Below are positions 8,890-18,674 of a stretch of DNA of 64,000 nt, piece after piece. This DNA comes from Jeongeupia wiesaeckerbachi (GTDB lineage Bacteria; Pseudomonadota; Gammaproteobacteria; Burkholderiales; Chitinibacteraceae), in contig NZ_CP136946.1 of NCBI RefSeq assembly GCF_050916355.1, positions 62,001-126,000 on the forward strand, given 5' to 3'. The position numbers and the translations under genes are program-made. Under the pieces are notes generated by a model that ran no database searches, was not told the origin of the DNA, and saw only the letters and a list, made by a program, of their open reading frames with translations. Position 1 is the stretch's first letter. Each line of letters begins with the position of its first letter.

Positions 8890-9735
8890 ATGCTCGAACG
8901 TATCAAGACTGTGATCGACACCCTGAGCAAGTCCGAGCGCAAAGTTGCCGAACTGGTGCTGGCACAGCCCAATCTGGTGGCCAACGCACCGATCGCCCAG
9001 ATCGCCGACCTCGCCGACGTATCGCAACCGACGGTGATCCGCTTCTGTCGCAGCCTCAACTGCTCTGGGCTGCAGGACTTCAAGCTCCGGCTGACGCGCA
9101 GCCTCGTTTCCGGCGTGCCCTATGTGCACTCGATGGTCTCCGCCGACGACTCGGCGCACGATCTGGCCAAGAAGCTGTTCGACAACAACATCTCCCATCT
9201 GCTGCGTTGCCGCAACGAACTCGACACCGAAGCGCTCGAGCGCTCGATCAAGGTGCTGGCGAACACGCACAAGATCGAAGTCTGGGGCCAGGGGCAATCG
9301 GGCGCGGTCGCGATCGACGCGCAGAACAAGTTCTTCCGCCTCGGCGTGCCGACCGTCGCCTACACCGACCCGCATATGCACGGCATGAGCGCCTCGATGC
9401 TCAAGCCCGGCGATGCCGTCGTCGCCGTATCGAATTCGGGCCGCACGCTGGACTTGATCCGTTCGGTCGAAATCGCCCGTGATGCCGGTGCCGACGTGAT
9501 CGGCATTACCCATTCGAAGTCGCCGCTGGCCAAGCGCTGCAATATCTGCCTGTTCGCCGACACGATGGAAGACCCGGATCTGTACACGCCGATGATCACC
9601 CGCATCGTTCACCTGGTGATCATCGATGTGCTGGCCGTCGGCGTCGCGCTCAAGCGCGGCCCCGAATTGATCGATCAGCTCGAGAAAATGAAACGCAACC
9701 TGAAGGAAAAACGGGTTCGCGGGCATGACAGCTAA
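8890..9735 (+). CDS. hexR: HexR, RpiR-family regulator of hexose catabolism
   Basis: The 281-residue protein has an N-terminal RpiR-type helix-turn-helix ('IADLADVSQPTVIRFCRSL', about residues 38-56) and a C-terminal SIS sugar-phosphate-binding domain with 'GQGQSGAVAID' and 'VSNSGRTLDLI'. This is the HexR layout. In proteobacteria HexR represses zwf, edd and related genes and is released by KDPG. Its place inside the zwf operon and the palindromes upstream of zwf and edd support autoregulation. In several relatives a glucokinase gene or fusion sits here; none is seen in this window. Confidence 0.93.
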   Translation: MLERIKTVIDTLSKSERKVAELVLAQPNLVANAPIAQIADLADVSQPTVIRFCRSLNCSGLQDFKLRLTRSLVSGVPYVHSMVSADDSAHDLAKKLFDNNISHLLRCRNELDTEALERSIKVLANTHKIEVWGQGQSGAVAIDAQNKFFRLGVPTVAYTDPHMHGMSASMLKPGDAVVAVSNSGRTLDLIRSVEIARDAGADVIGITHSKSPLAKRCNICLFADTMEDPDLYTPMITRIVHLVIIDVLAVGVALKRGPELIDQLEKMKRNLKEKRVRGHDS

Positions 9736-9940
9736 GCACCTGTCCCAGTTGGCGAGCGAGCCAAAGCAGCTTGAAGCCGCCCGAAGCACAGACACCGGCA
9801 TGGACAACAAGGCCATGGGGATCTCGAGCACCGGACGGCGGCAAGATGCGCAGCCGCAGCCACCGAATGGGAAAGGCTCCAAGACCGCGGCCCACCGCGG
9901 CTCCCGTACCGTGACGAACAACGTGAGAAGGAATGAGTCG

Positions 9941-11587
9941 ATGTCGAAGTTGACCCAGTCGCCGGCGTGGCTGGCGCTCGCCGAGCACTACCAGAAAGTG
10001 GCTCCGCTGCACATGCGCGAGTTGTTTGAGCAAGATCCGCAGCGTTTCGAGAAATTCTCGATCGAATCGGGCGGCCTGTTCTTTGACTACTCAAAGAACC
10101 GCATCACCGAGGAAACGCTGGCGCTGCTGTTCAAGCTGGCCGAGCAATCGGGGCTGAAGGCGCGTATCGAGCAGATGTTCACCGGTGAAAAAATCAACAT
10201 CACCGAAGGCCGCGCCGTCCTGCATGTCGCGCTGCGCAATCTGGACAAAAATCCGATTTTCGTCGACGGCGAAGACGTCATGCCCAAGGTCAACGCGGTC
10301 AAGGAGAAGATGTTCCAGTTCTCCGACGAGATCCGCTCGGGCGAGCGCACCGGCTACACCGGCAAGGCCTTTACCGACATCGTCAACATCGGCATCGGCG
10401 GCTCCGACCTCGGCCCGGTGATGGTGTGTAACGCATTGAAGGATTTCGGCCACCAGCGCCTGACGATGCATTTCGTCTCGACCGTCGACGGCGACCAGAT
10501 CGTCTCGACGCTGAAGAAACTGAACCCGGAAACGACGCTGTTCATCGTCGCCTCCAAAACGTTCACGACGCAGGAAACGATCACCAACGCCCGCACCGCG
10601 CGTGCCTGGTTCCTCGACCGCGTCGGCAACGAATCCCACATCGCCAAGCATTTCGTCGCCGTGTCGACCAATGCCAAGGCGGTTGCCGAGTTCGGCATCG
10701 ACACCAACAATATGTTCGAATTCTGGGACTGGGTTGGTGGCCGCTACTCGCTGTGGAGCGCCATCGGTCTGCCGATCGCGATCTACCTCGGCAAGCACGA
10801 TTATCAGGATCTGCTCCATGGCGCCTACACCATGGACGAGCACTTCAAGAACAAGCCGCTCGAACAGAACCTGCCGGTCATCATGGGCATGCTCGGCATC
10901 TGGTACATCAACTTCTTCGGTGCCAACACCCAGCTGATTTCGCCGTACAACCAGTCGCTGCAGCGCTTCCCGGCCTACCTGCAACAACTGGACATGGAAT
11001 CCAATGGTAAAACTGTCGATCTCGACGGCAACCGCGTCGATTACCATACCGGCCCGGTCGTCTGGGGTGATGCCGGCATCAACGGTCAGCACGCTTACTA
11101 CCAGATGCTGCATCAGGGCTCGCAGATGGTGCCTGTCGACTTTATCGCCAGCATCGAGCACCCGGATATCCCTGAGCCACACAGCACCATTCTGATGGCA
11201 AACTACTTCGCCCAGACCGAAGCGTTCATGCGCGGCAAGAATGAAGCCGAAGTCCGGGCCGAGCTCGCCGTCGCAGGCATCGTCGGCGACGCGCAGGACG
11301 AACTGGTGCCGCACAAGATTTTCGAGGGCAACCGCCCGACCAACTCGATTCTGGTCCAACGCCTGACGCCGCGCCGCCTTGGCGCGCTGATCGCGTTGTA
11401 TGAACACAAGGTTTTTGTCCAGGGCACGATCTGGAATGTGAACTCGTACGACCAATGGGGCGTCGAACTCGGCAAACAGCTGGCGAAAAAGATCGAAAGC
11501 GATCTGGTCACGCCCGGCCTGACCGCCAGTCACGACGCATCCACCAATGGACTCATCAACTACTACAAGCGGAACGTCCCGCGCTGA
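9941..11587 (+). CDS. pgi: Glucose-6-phosphate isomerase
   Basis: The 548-residue enzyme interconverts glucose 6-phosphate and fructose 6-phosphate. Family signatures seen are 'NIGIGGSDLGPVMV', 'FIVASKTFTTQET' and 'WDWVGGRYSLWSAIG'. The frame is open for another 72 codons upstream, overlapping the end of hexR, but those residues do not look like Pgi. AAGGA lies just before the ATG at 9941, so that start is chosen. In an Entner-Doudoroff organism it also allows cycling of fructose 6-phosphate back to Zwf. Confidence 0.96.
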   Translation: MSKLTQSPAWLALAEHYQKVAPLHMRELFEQDPQRFEKFSIESGGLFFDYSKNRITEETLALLFKLAEQSGLKARIEQMFTGEKINITEGRAVLHVALRNLDKNPIFVDGEDVMPKVNAVKEKMFQFSDEIRSGERTGYTGKAFTDIVNIGIGGSDLGPVMVCNALKDFGHQRLTMHFVSTVDGDQIVSTLKKLNPETTLFIVASKTFTTQETITNARTARAWFLDRVGNESHIAKHFVAVSTNAKAVAEFGIDTNNMFEFWDWVGGRYSLWSAIGLPIAIYLGKHDYQDLLHGAYTMDEHFKNKPLEQNLPVIMGMLGIWYINFFGANTQLISPYNQSLQRFPAYLQQLDMESNGKTVDLDGNRVDYHTGPVVWGDAGINGQHAYYQMLHQGSQMVPVDFIASIEHPDIPEPHSTILMANYFAQTEAFMRGKNEAEVRAELAVAGIVGDAQDELVPHKIFEGNRPTNSILVQRLTPRRLGALIALYEHKVFVQGTIWNVNSYDQWGVELGKQLAKKIESDLVTPGLTASHDASTNGLINYYKRNVPR

Positions 11588-11655
11588 ACCTCGGCGCGCT
11601 ACCTAACCGCGACTCACCACTACTAACCTCTTCAGTTAAAAAGGTAGAGACATAA

Positions 11656-14313
11656 ATGGCAGAGCAGCATCACGATCTCGATCCGCAGGAAACAAAGGAA
11701 TGGCTGGAGGCGCTTGATGGCGTCCTGGCCAACGAAGGCGCCGAACGCGCGCATTTCCTGGTCGAGCAGCTTGTCGATCACGCCCGTCAGGATGGCGTGA
11801 ACATCCCCTACACCGCCACCACCGCCTACATCAACACGGTACCGGCGCACCTCGAGGCCAAGAGCCCGGGCAATCATGCGTTCGAAGAGCGCATCCGCTC
11901 GTACACCCGCTGGAACGCCGCGGCCATGGTCGTCAAGGCCAACAAGCCGGGCAAGGGCGATCCGGGTGGCCACATCACCTCGTTCGCGTCGGCGGCGACG
12001 CTGTATGACGTGGGCTGGAACCACTTCTGGCACGCGCCGTCTGACAACCACGGCGGCGACCTCGTCTACTTCCAGGGTCACTGCGCCCCGGGCATGTACT
12101 CGCGCGCCTTCCTCGAAGGCCGGATCACCGAAGATCAGCTCGACAAGTTCCGCAAGGAAGTCGACGGCGGCGGCTTGAGCTCGTACCCGCACCCGTGGCT
12201 GATGCCGAACTTCTGGCAGTTCCCGACCGTGTCGATGGGCCTTGGCCCGATCATGGCGATTTATCAAGCGCGCTTCATGAAGTACCTCGGCGATCGCGGC
12301 TTCGAACAGAAGGGCGACCGCAAGGTCTGGTGCTTCTGCGGCGACGGCGAAATGGACGAACCGGAATCGCTGGGTGCGATTTCGCTGGCCGGCCGTGAAA
12401 ACCTCGACAACCTGATCTTCGTGATCAACTGCAACCTGCAGCGTCTCGATGGCCCGGTGCGTGGCAACGGCAAGATCATCCAGGAACTCGAAGGCGATTT
12501 CCGCGGTTCGGGCTGGAACGTCATCAAGGTCGTCTGGGGTTCGGGCTGGGACTCCTTGCTGGCCAAGGACACGAAGGGCCTGCTGCAACGCCGGATGATG
12601 GAAGTCGTCGACGGCGAATACCAGACCTACAAGTCCAAGGACGGCGCCTACGTGCGCGAGAACTTCTTCAATTCGCCAGAGCTGAAGGCACTCGTCTCGA
12701 ACATGTCCGACGACGACATCTGGCGTCTGACCCGTGGCGGTAACGATCCGCACAAGGTCTTCGCCGGCTACAAGGCCGCGGTCGAGCACAAGGGCCAGCC
12801 GACGCTGCTGCTGGTCAAGACCGTCAAGGGTTATGGCATGGGCGCGGCGGGCGAATCGCAAAACGTCGCTCACCAGACCAAGAAGCTGTCGGAAGACGAC
12901 CTCTTGCACCTGCGCGACCGTTTCAAGATCCCGCTCACCGACGAAGAAGCCAAGGCGTGCAAGTTCTACGCACCGCCGGCCGACGCGCCGGAACTCAAGT
13001 ACATGCACGAACGCCGTGCGGCGCTCGGCGGCTACCTGCCGGCGCGCAAGCCGGTCGACGAACCGCTGCAAGTACCGGGTCTCGACGCCTTCAAGGCGCT
13101 GCTCGATTCGTCGGGCGAGCGTGAAAGCTCGACGACCATGGCCTTCGTCCGTCTGCTCGGCACGCTGGTCAAGGACAAGAACATCGGCAAGCGTGTCGTG
13201 CCGATCGTCCCGGACGAATCGCGCACCTTCGGCATGGAAGGCATGTTCCGTCAGCTCGGCATCTGGTCGCACGTCGGCCAGCTGTACGCGCCGGAAGACG
13301 CCGATCAGCTGATGTTCTACAAGGAATCGACCACCGGTCAGATCCTGCAGGAAGGCATCAACGAAGCCGGCGCGATGAGCGACTGGATCGCCGCGGCCAC
13401 CGCCTACGCCAACCATGGCGTGACGATGATTCCGTTCTACATCTACTACTCGATGTTCGGCTTCCAGCGTATCGGTGACCTGGCCTGGGCGGCCGGCGAC
13501 CTGCGCGCCCGCGGCTTCCTGCTCGGCGGTACCGCCGGCCGCACCACGCTGAACGGCGAAGGCCTGCAGCACCAGGACGGCCATACCCAGCTGTTCGCCG
13601 AATACATCCCGAACTGCGTCTCGTACGACCCGACCTTCGCTTACGAACTGGCCGTGATCGTCCAGGACGGTATGAAGCGGATGTATCAGGATCAGGAAAA
13701 CATCTATTACTACCTGACCCTGATGAACGAGAACTACGCCCATCCGGCCATGCCGGAAGGTGCCGAAGCCGGCATCCTCAAGGGTCTGTACAAGTTCCGC
13801 CAGGGCGAAGCCGGCAAGCTCAAGGTCCAGCTGATGGGCTCGGGCACGATCTTCCGCGAAGTCATCGCTGCGGCCGATCTGCTCAAGGCCGACTTCGGCG
13901 TCGACGCCGACATCTGGTCCGCGACCAGCTTCAACGAACTGCGCCGCGACGGCGTCAATGCAGCGCGCTACAACCTGCTGCACCCGACCGCCGAGCAGCA
14001 AGTGCCGTACGTGACCCAGTGCCTGAAGGGTTCCGAGGGCCCGGTCATCGCCGCGACCGACTACAAGCGCACCTTCGCCGATCAGGTCCGCGAATACGTA
14101 CCGAACCGTTATGTCGTGCTCGGCACCGACGGCTACGGCCGTTCGGACAGCCGCGATGCGCTGCGCAACTTCTTCGAAGTCGATCGCTACCACGTTGCCG
14201 TTGCTGCACTGAAGGCGCTGGCCGATGAAGGCAAGATCGGCGCCGACAAGGTGGCCGAAGCCATCAATAAGTACGGCATCAACGCGGATCGTCCGGCACC
14301 TTGGACCGTCTGA
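11656..14313 (+). CDS. aceE: Pyruvate dehydrogenase E1 component, homodimeric type
   Basis: This 885-residue protein is a full-length AceE. It has the N-terminal 'ETKEWLEALDGV', the E1 pattern 'KANKPGKGDPGGHI', and a thiamine-diphosphate Mg-binding segment 'GDGEMDEPESL'. It decarboxylates pyruvate and loads the acetyl group onto the AceF lipoyl domains. It starts the aceE-aceF-lpd operon, which takes the pyruvate made by Edd/Eda to acetyl-CoA. A short AGG precedes the start. Confidence 0.97.
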   Translation: MAEQHHDLDPQETKEWLEALDGVLANEGAERAHFLVEQLVDHARQDGVNIPYTATTAYINTVPAHLEAKSPGNHAFEERIRSYTRWNAAAMVVKANKPGKGDPGGHITSFASAATLYDVGWNHFWHAPSDNHGGDLVYFQGHCAPGMYSRAFLEGRITEDQLDKFRKEVDGGGLSSYPHPWLMPNFWQFPTVSMGLGPIMAIYQARFMKYLGDRGFEQKGDRKVWCFCGDGEMDEPESLGAISLAGRENLDNLIFVINCNLQRLDGPVRGNGKIIQELEGDFRGSGWNVIKVVWGSGWDSLLAKDTKGLLQRRMMEVVDGEYQTYKSKDGAYVRENFFNSPELKALVSNMSDDDIWRLTRGGNDPHKVFAGYKAAVEHKGQPTLLLVKTVKGYGMGAAGESQNVAHQTKKLSEDDLLHLRDRFKIPLTDEEAKACKFYAPPADAPELKYMHERRAALGGYLPARKPVDEPLQVPGLDAFKALLDSSGERESSTTMAFVRLLGTLVKDKNIGKRVVPIVPDESRTFGMEGMFRQLGIWSHVGQLYAPEDADQLMFYKESTTGQILQEGINEAGAMSDWIAAATAYANHGVTMIPFYIYYSMFGFQRIGDLAWAAGDLRARGFLLGGTAGRTTLNGEGLQHQDGHTQLFAEYIPNCVSYDPTFAYELAVIVQDGMKRMYQDQENIYYYLTLMNENYAHPAMPEGAEAGILKGLYKFRQGEAGKLKVQLMGSGTIFREVIAAADLLKADFGVDADIWSATSFNELRRDGVNAARYNLLHPTAEQQVPYVTQCLKGSEGPVIAATDYKRTFADQVREYVPNRYVVLGTDGYGRSDSRDALRNFFEVDRYHVAVAALKALADEGKIGADKVAEAINKYGINADRPAPWTV

Positions 14314-14327
14314 TTGCGTGAGTGAGG

Positions 14328-14349
14328 CGTCCGGCCCGCGGGCCGGACG
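14328..14349. other. Intercistronic palindrome between aceE and aceF
   Basis: A 22-base perfect palindrome (arms 14328-14337 and 14340-14349) with no T tract, 14 bases after the aceE stop. It is likely an RNA stem that affects the relative yield or decay of the aceE and aceF messages. Confidence 0.6.
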
Positions 14350-14405
14350 TGATTGATCCGAGGCAGGGCCTATTCCCTGCCCCCAACCCCTCACAGGGAA
14401 CAACA

Positions 14406-16025
14406 ATGAGCAACATCATTGAACTGAAAGTCCCCGATATCGGTGGGCATGACAACGTTGACGTCATCGAAGTGCTGGTCAACGTCGGCGACACGGTCGA
14501 CGTCGAGCAATCGCTGATCACGCTGGAAACCGACAAGGCGACGATGGAAGTGCCGTCGACCGCCGCCGGCGTCATCAAGGAAATGAAGATCAAGGTCGGC
14601 GACAAGGTCTCCGAAGGCAGCATCGTCCTGCTACTGGAAACCGCAGCTGCCGCACCGGCACCGGCTGCTGCACCCGCGCCCGCCGCCGCTGCGCCCGCGC
14701 CGGTGGCCACTCCGGCCGCTGCACCTGCTGCCGCACAATCGATCGAAGTACGCGTGCCGGACATCGGCAACTTTGACGCCGTCGAGGTGATCGAAGTCAG
14801 CGTCAAGGTCGGCGATACCGTCGCCATCGACGACAGCCTCGTCACGCTCGAATCGGACAAGGCCTCGATGGAAGTGCCGTCGACCGCCGCCGGCGTCGTC
14901 GAGTCGGTCGTGATCAAGGTTGGCGACAAGGTCGCTCAGGGTGCGCTGATCGTCACGGTCAAGGGTGCAGCCAGCGCCGCTGCCCCGGCTGCAGCACCCG
15001 CGGCTGCAGCGCCGGCGCCTGCACCGGTTGCCGCCCCCGTACCGGCGCCGGCCGCTGCGGCCGTCGCTGCACCAGCCGCCAAGATCGACGACGCAAGCTT
15101 CAAACAAGCCCACGCCAGCCCCTCGGTTCGCCGCTTCGCCCGCGACCTCGGCGTCGACCTGTCGCGCGTCAAGGGCACCGGTCCGAAGGGCCGCATCTTG
15201 CATGAAGACGTGCAGGGCTTCGTCAAGTCGGTGATGTCCGGCGCCACCGCCGCACCGGTCGCCACTGCGGCTGCCGGTGGCTCGGGCGCAGGTCTGGATC
15301 TGCTGCCGTGGCCGAAGGTCGATTTCGCTAAGTTCGGCCCGATCGAAACCAAGCCGTTGTCGAAGATCAAGAAGATCTCCGGTGCCAACCTGCACCGCAA
15401 CTGGGTGGTCATCCCGCACGTCACGTTCAACGACGAGTGCGATATCACCGAGCTGGAAGAATTCCGCAAGACCATCGGCAAGGAATGGGAAAAGGCCGGC
15501 CTGAAGCTCTCGCCGCTCGCCTTCATCATCAAGGCCGCGGCCGAAGCGCTCAAAGCCTTCCCGGAAATGAACTCGTCGCTCGACGGTGACAACCTGGTGC
15601 TGAAGCAGTACTACAACATCGGTTTTGCTGCGGATACGCCGAACGGCCTGGTTGTGCCGGTCATCAAGAACGTCGACCAGAAGGGCCTGAAGCAGATCAC
15701 CAAGGAGCTGTCCGAACTGTCGGCATTGGCACGCGACGGCAAGCTCAAGCCGACCGACATGCAGGGCGCGACCTTCACGATCAGCTCGCTCGGCGGCATC
15801 GGCGGCACCAGCTTCACGCCGATCGTCAATGCACCGGAAGTCGCGATCCTCGGCGTCTGCAAGAGCCAGATCAAGCCGGTCTGGAACGGCAAGGAATTCG
15901 CGCCGCGCCTGATGTGCCCGCTGTCGTTGTCCTTCGATCACCGCGTGATCGACGGCGCGCAAGCCGGTCGCTTCACCGTGCATCTGGGCAAGCTGCTGGC
16001 CGACATCCGTCGCCTGGTCCTCTAA
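14406..16025 (+). CDS. aceF: Pyruvate dehydrogenase E2, dihydrolipoyl acetyltransferase
   Basis: The 539-residue protein has two lipoyl domains with lipoylated lysines K44 ('ETDKATMEVP') and K152 ('ESDKASMEVP'). Long Ala/Pro linkers, a peripheral-subunit-binding domain (about 236-275, 'ASPSVRRFARDLGVDL') and the acetyltransferase core with 'FDHRVIDG' (His512, Asp516) follow. It passes acetyl groups to CoA. AGGGA precedes the ATG at 14406; an in-frame upstream extension is not conserved-looking. Confidence 0.97.
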   Translation: MSNIIELKVPDIGGHDNVDVIEVLVNVGDTVDVEQSLITLETDKATMEVPSTAAGVIKEMKIKVGDKVSEGSIVLLLETAAAAPAPAAAPAPAAAAPAPVATPAAAPAAAQSIEVRVPDIGNFDAVEVIEVSVKVGDTVAIDDSLVTLESDKASMEVPSTAAGVVESVVIKVGDKVAQGALIVTVKGAASAAAPAAAPAAAAPAPAPVAAPVPAPAAAAVAAPAAKIDDASFKQAHASPSVRRFARDLGVDLSRVKGTGPKGRILHEDVQGFVKSVMSGATAAPVATAAAGGSGAGLDLLPWPKVDFAKFGPIETKPLSKIKKISGANLHRNWVVIPHVTFNDECDITELEEFRKTIGKEWEKAGLKLSPLAFIIKAAAEALKAFPEMNSSLDGDNLVLKQYYNIGFAADTPNGLVVPVIKNVDQKGLKQITKELSELSALARDGKLKPTDMQGATFTISSLGGIGGTSFTPIVNAPEVAILGVCKSQIKPVWNGKEFAPRLMCPLSLSFDHRVIDGAQAGRFTVHLGKLLADIRRLVL

Positions 16026-16263
16026 AACCTGCGTCGTTCGGTGGCTGCGCCTGCGCAATTGTCCCCGTCCGATGCTCGGGATCCTCATGGACCACGTGTC
16101 CATTCCGGTCCCTGCGCTTCGGGCGGAAACAAACGGGCTCGCTCACCGACCGAAACAGGTTTGAAACTTTGCTGGGCGACGGCCGTTTTCAGAACAACGT
16201 CGCCTTTTCTGCGGTGATCCGGCCCACGGCCGGCTCACCCCAAGCAACTGAATGGAAGCAACC

Positions 16264-18048
16264 ATGAGCACCATTGAACTCAAGGTTCCGGATATCGGCG
16301 GTCACGACAACGTCGAGATCATCGAAGTTTTCGTCAAGGCCGGCGATACCGTTGCCGTCGAAGACAGCCTGATCACGCTGGAAACCGACAAGGCGACGAT
16401 GGAAGTCCCGGCGACGCACGCCGGCATCGTCAAGGAAGTGAAGGTCAAGGTCGGTGACAAGATCTCCGAAGGCGGCCTGATCGCCGTCGTTGAAGTCTCG
16501 GCCGGTGCGGCGGCGCCGTCGCCAGCCCCAGCTCCCGCCCCTGCTGCTGCCGCCCCCGCGCCTGCAGCTGCTCCGGTCGCAGCACCGCAAGCCGGCAGCC
16601 ATAGCGGTGGCGCCGACATCGAATGTGAAGTCATGGTCCTTGGCGGCGGCCCCGGCGGTTACTCCGCCGCGTTCCGCGCGGCCGACCTCGGCATGAAGAC
16701 CGTGCTCATCGAGCGTTTCGCCACGCTGGGCGGCGTCTGCCTCAACGTCGGCTGCCTTCCGTCCAAGGCACTGCTGCACAATGCCTTCGTCATCGACGAA
16801 GTCGCCCACTTGGCCAAAAACGGCATCAAGTTCGGCGCGCCGGAAATCGATATCGACGCGCTGCGCGGCTACAAGGAAAAGGTCATCAACCAGTTGACCC
16901 GCGGCCTTGCCGGCATGGCCAAGACCCGCAAGGTCGAGACCGTGCGCGGCATCGGTACCTTCATCGACCCGCACCACATCGAAGTGCAGCTGACTTCGGG
17001 TGCAGGCAAGGAGATCACCGGCGAGAAGAAGATCATCAAGTTCAAGACCGCGATCATCGCCGCCGGCTCGTCGGTGTTCAAGCTGCCGTTCGTGCCCGAT
17101 GATCCGCGCGTGGTCGACTCGACCGGCGCGCTCGAACTGAAGTCGGTACCGGGCAAGATGCTCATCCTCGGCGGTGGCATCATCGGTCTGGAAATGGGTA
17201 CCGTGTACTCGACACTGGGTTCGCGTCTGGACGTGGTCGAAATGACCGACGGCCTGATGCAGGGCGCCGACCGCGACCTCGTCAAGGTCTGGGAAAAGTG
17301 GAACGCCCACCGCTTCGACAACATCATGCTCAACACCAAGACCGTGGCGCTCGAAGCCCGCGAAGACGGTATCTGGGCAACGTTCGAAGGTGAAAAGGCG
17401 CCGAAGGAACCGGTCCGTTACGATCTGGTACTGCACGCCACCGGCCGCGCACCGAACGGCAAGAAGATCGGTGCCGAGAACGCCGGTGTGATCGTCGATC
17501 AACGCGGTTTCATCAACGTCGACAGCCAGCAGCGCACCAATGTGCCGCACATCTTCGCAATCGGCGACCTGGTCGGCCAGCCTATGCTGGCGCACAAGGC
17601 CGTGCACGAAGCGCACGTGGCCGCCGAGAATGCGTTTGGCGAAAAAGCCTACTTCGACGCCCGCGTGATCCCGGGTGTCGCGTATACCGATCCGGAAGTG
17701 GCATGGGTCGGCATCACCGAAGACCAGGCCAAGAAGGAAGGCCGCGCGATCAAGAAGGGCGTGTTCCCGTGGGCCGCTTCGGGCCGCGCGATTGCCAACG
17801 GCCGTGACGAAGGCTTCACCAAGCTGATTTTCGACGCCGACAACGGCCAGATCATCGGCGGCGCCATCGTCGGCCCGCACGCCGGCGACATGATCGGCGA
17901 AATCTGCCTGGCGATCGAAATGGGCGCGGATGCTGTGGATATCGGCAAGACCATCCACCCGCACCCGACCATGGGCGAATCGATCGGCATGGCCGCCGAA
18001 GTGGCCAAGGGCGTCTGCACCGACCTGCCGCCGCAACGCAAACGCTGA
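16264..18048 (+). CDS. lpdA: Dihydrolipoamide dehydrogenase (E3) with N-terminal lipoyl domain
   Basis: The 594-residue protein joins a lipoyl domain (residues 1-80, lipoyl Lys43 in 'ETDKATMEVP') by an Ala/Pro linker to a complete E3. E3 features are FAD-binding 'GGGPGGYSAAF' (127-137), the redox disulfide Cys159/Cys164 in 'GGVCLNVGCLPS', and the C-terminal 'HPHPT' (565-569). This fusion is known from Neisseria (p64k) and other betaproteobacteria. It reoxidises dihydrolipoyl groups of AceF. GGAAG precedes the ATG at 16264; a start four codons upstream is possible. Confidence 0.96.
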   Translation: MSTIELKVPDIGGHDNVEIIEVFVKAGDTVAVEDSLITLETDKATMEVPATHAGIVKEVKVKVGDKISEGGLIAVVEVSAGAAAPSPAPAPAPAAAAPAPAAAPVAAPQAGSHSGGADIECEVMVLGGGPGGYSAAFRAADLGMKTVLIERFATLGGVCLNVGCLPSKALLHNAFVIDEVAHLAKNGIKFGAPEIDIDALRGYKEKVINQLTRGLAGMAKTRKVETVRGIGTFIDPHHIEVQLTSGAGKEITGEKKIIKFKTAIIAAGSSVFKLPFVPDDPRVVDSTGALELKSVPGKMLILGGGIIGLEMGTVYSTLGSRLDVVEMTDGLMQGADRDLVKVWEKWNAHRFDNIMLNTKTVALEAREDGIWATFEGEKAPKEPVRYDLVLHATGRAPNGKKIGAENAGVIVDQRGFINVDSQQRTNVPHIFAIGDLVGQPMLAHKAVHEAHVAAENAFGEKAYFDARVIPGVAYTDPEVAWVGITEDQAKKEGRAIKKGVFPWAASGRAIANGRDEGFTKLIFDADNGQIIGGAIVGPHAGDMIGEICLAIEMGADAVDIGKTIHPHPTMGESIGMAAEVAKGVCTDLPPQRKR

Positions 18049-18060
18049 CAACCATCAGCA

Positions 18061-18098
18061 AAAAAAAAACGCCGCATCGATGATGCGGCGTTTTTTTT
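18061..18098. terminator. Terminator of the aceE-aceF-lpd operon
   Basis: A 10-bp GC stem (18069-18078 with 18082-18091) is flanked by about nine A on the left and eight T on the right, just 13 bases after the lpd stop codon. It would work in both directions. Confidence 0.93.
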
Positions 18099-18099
18099 C

Positions 18100-18674
18100 G
18101 CCCTAGGCCCAGAAAACCATCGGCCCCTTAGCCGACGGCAGCTCTTCTAAGCCCCTACAGGTCAGGCTAGCGCGTGGTGACTAGCACCGTCGATGCCATT
18201 CTTTCCAACCTTCAAATTGGGTGTTGAACTCGGCACCGGATCGATGCCGGTCACACTGTTCATGCGATTGGCGATGTGAAGCAAGCATGTGTTTCTTACG
18301 AACAAGATTTGATTATCAAATAACAAACTCAATAAAAGCCATATAAAACTTACTAAAAAATCCAGTTTGACCCGTTTTAGATGAAACTTTGTCTCAGATT
18401 GAAATGACAGGATAAGTTACATAAATTTACAATCAACGCCATTGTAGTACCGATATTTACGTCAGATTCAATCGTTAATTACTTGATTTTTTACTTACAA
18501 CCAATGAATTTTATGGTTGGCAAAACTCAAGCACCACCGCGAATGTGCTCGCAAGCAAGCTGCCTACGATTTCTCGCTGAGGTGAAATGGATGAGTGATG
18601 CAGTGCGAACGATTACTGCCCATTTCGATGATTCTCTTCCGAAACTCATCGTCAGGCACCAATGATGAAGACTG
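18100..18674. other. Intergenic region at the edge of the AT-rich island
   Basis: About 570 bases without a supported gene. Composition changes from GC-rich to AT-rich near 18290. An open frame at 18483-18665 (TTG start, 60 codons) has no ribosome site or recognisable motif and was not called. Confidence 0.5.

Noticed and set aside
9725..9940. N-terminal extension of pgi overlapping hexR
   Set aside because: The extra 72 residues are not like any Pgi, and AAGGA stands before the later ATG.
11632..14406. Reverse-strand open frame of 924 codons opposite aceE
   Set aside because: It is antisense to a certain aceE gene with strong codon bias, which often leaves long mirror frames open.
18483..18665. 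Forward 60-codon frame before the XRE-like gene
   Set aside because: TTG start with no ribosome site, in an AT-rich non-coding stretch, and no recognisable motif.
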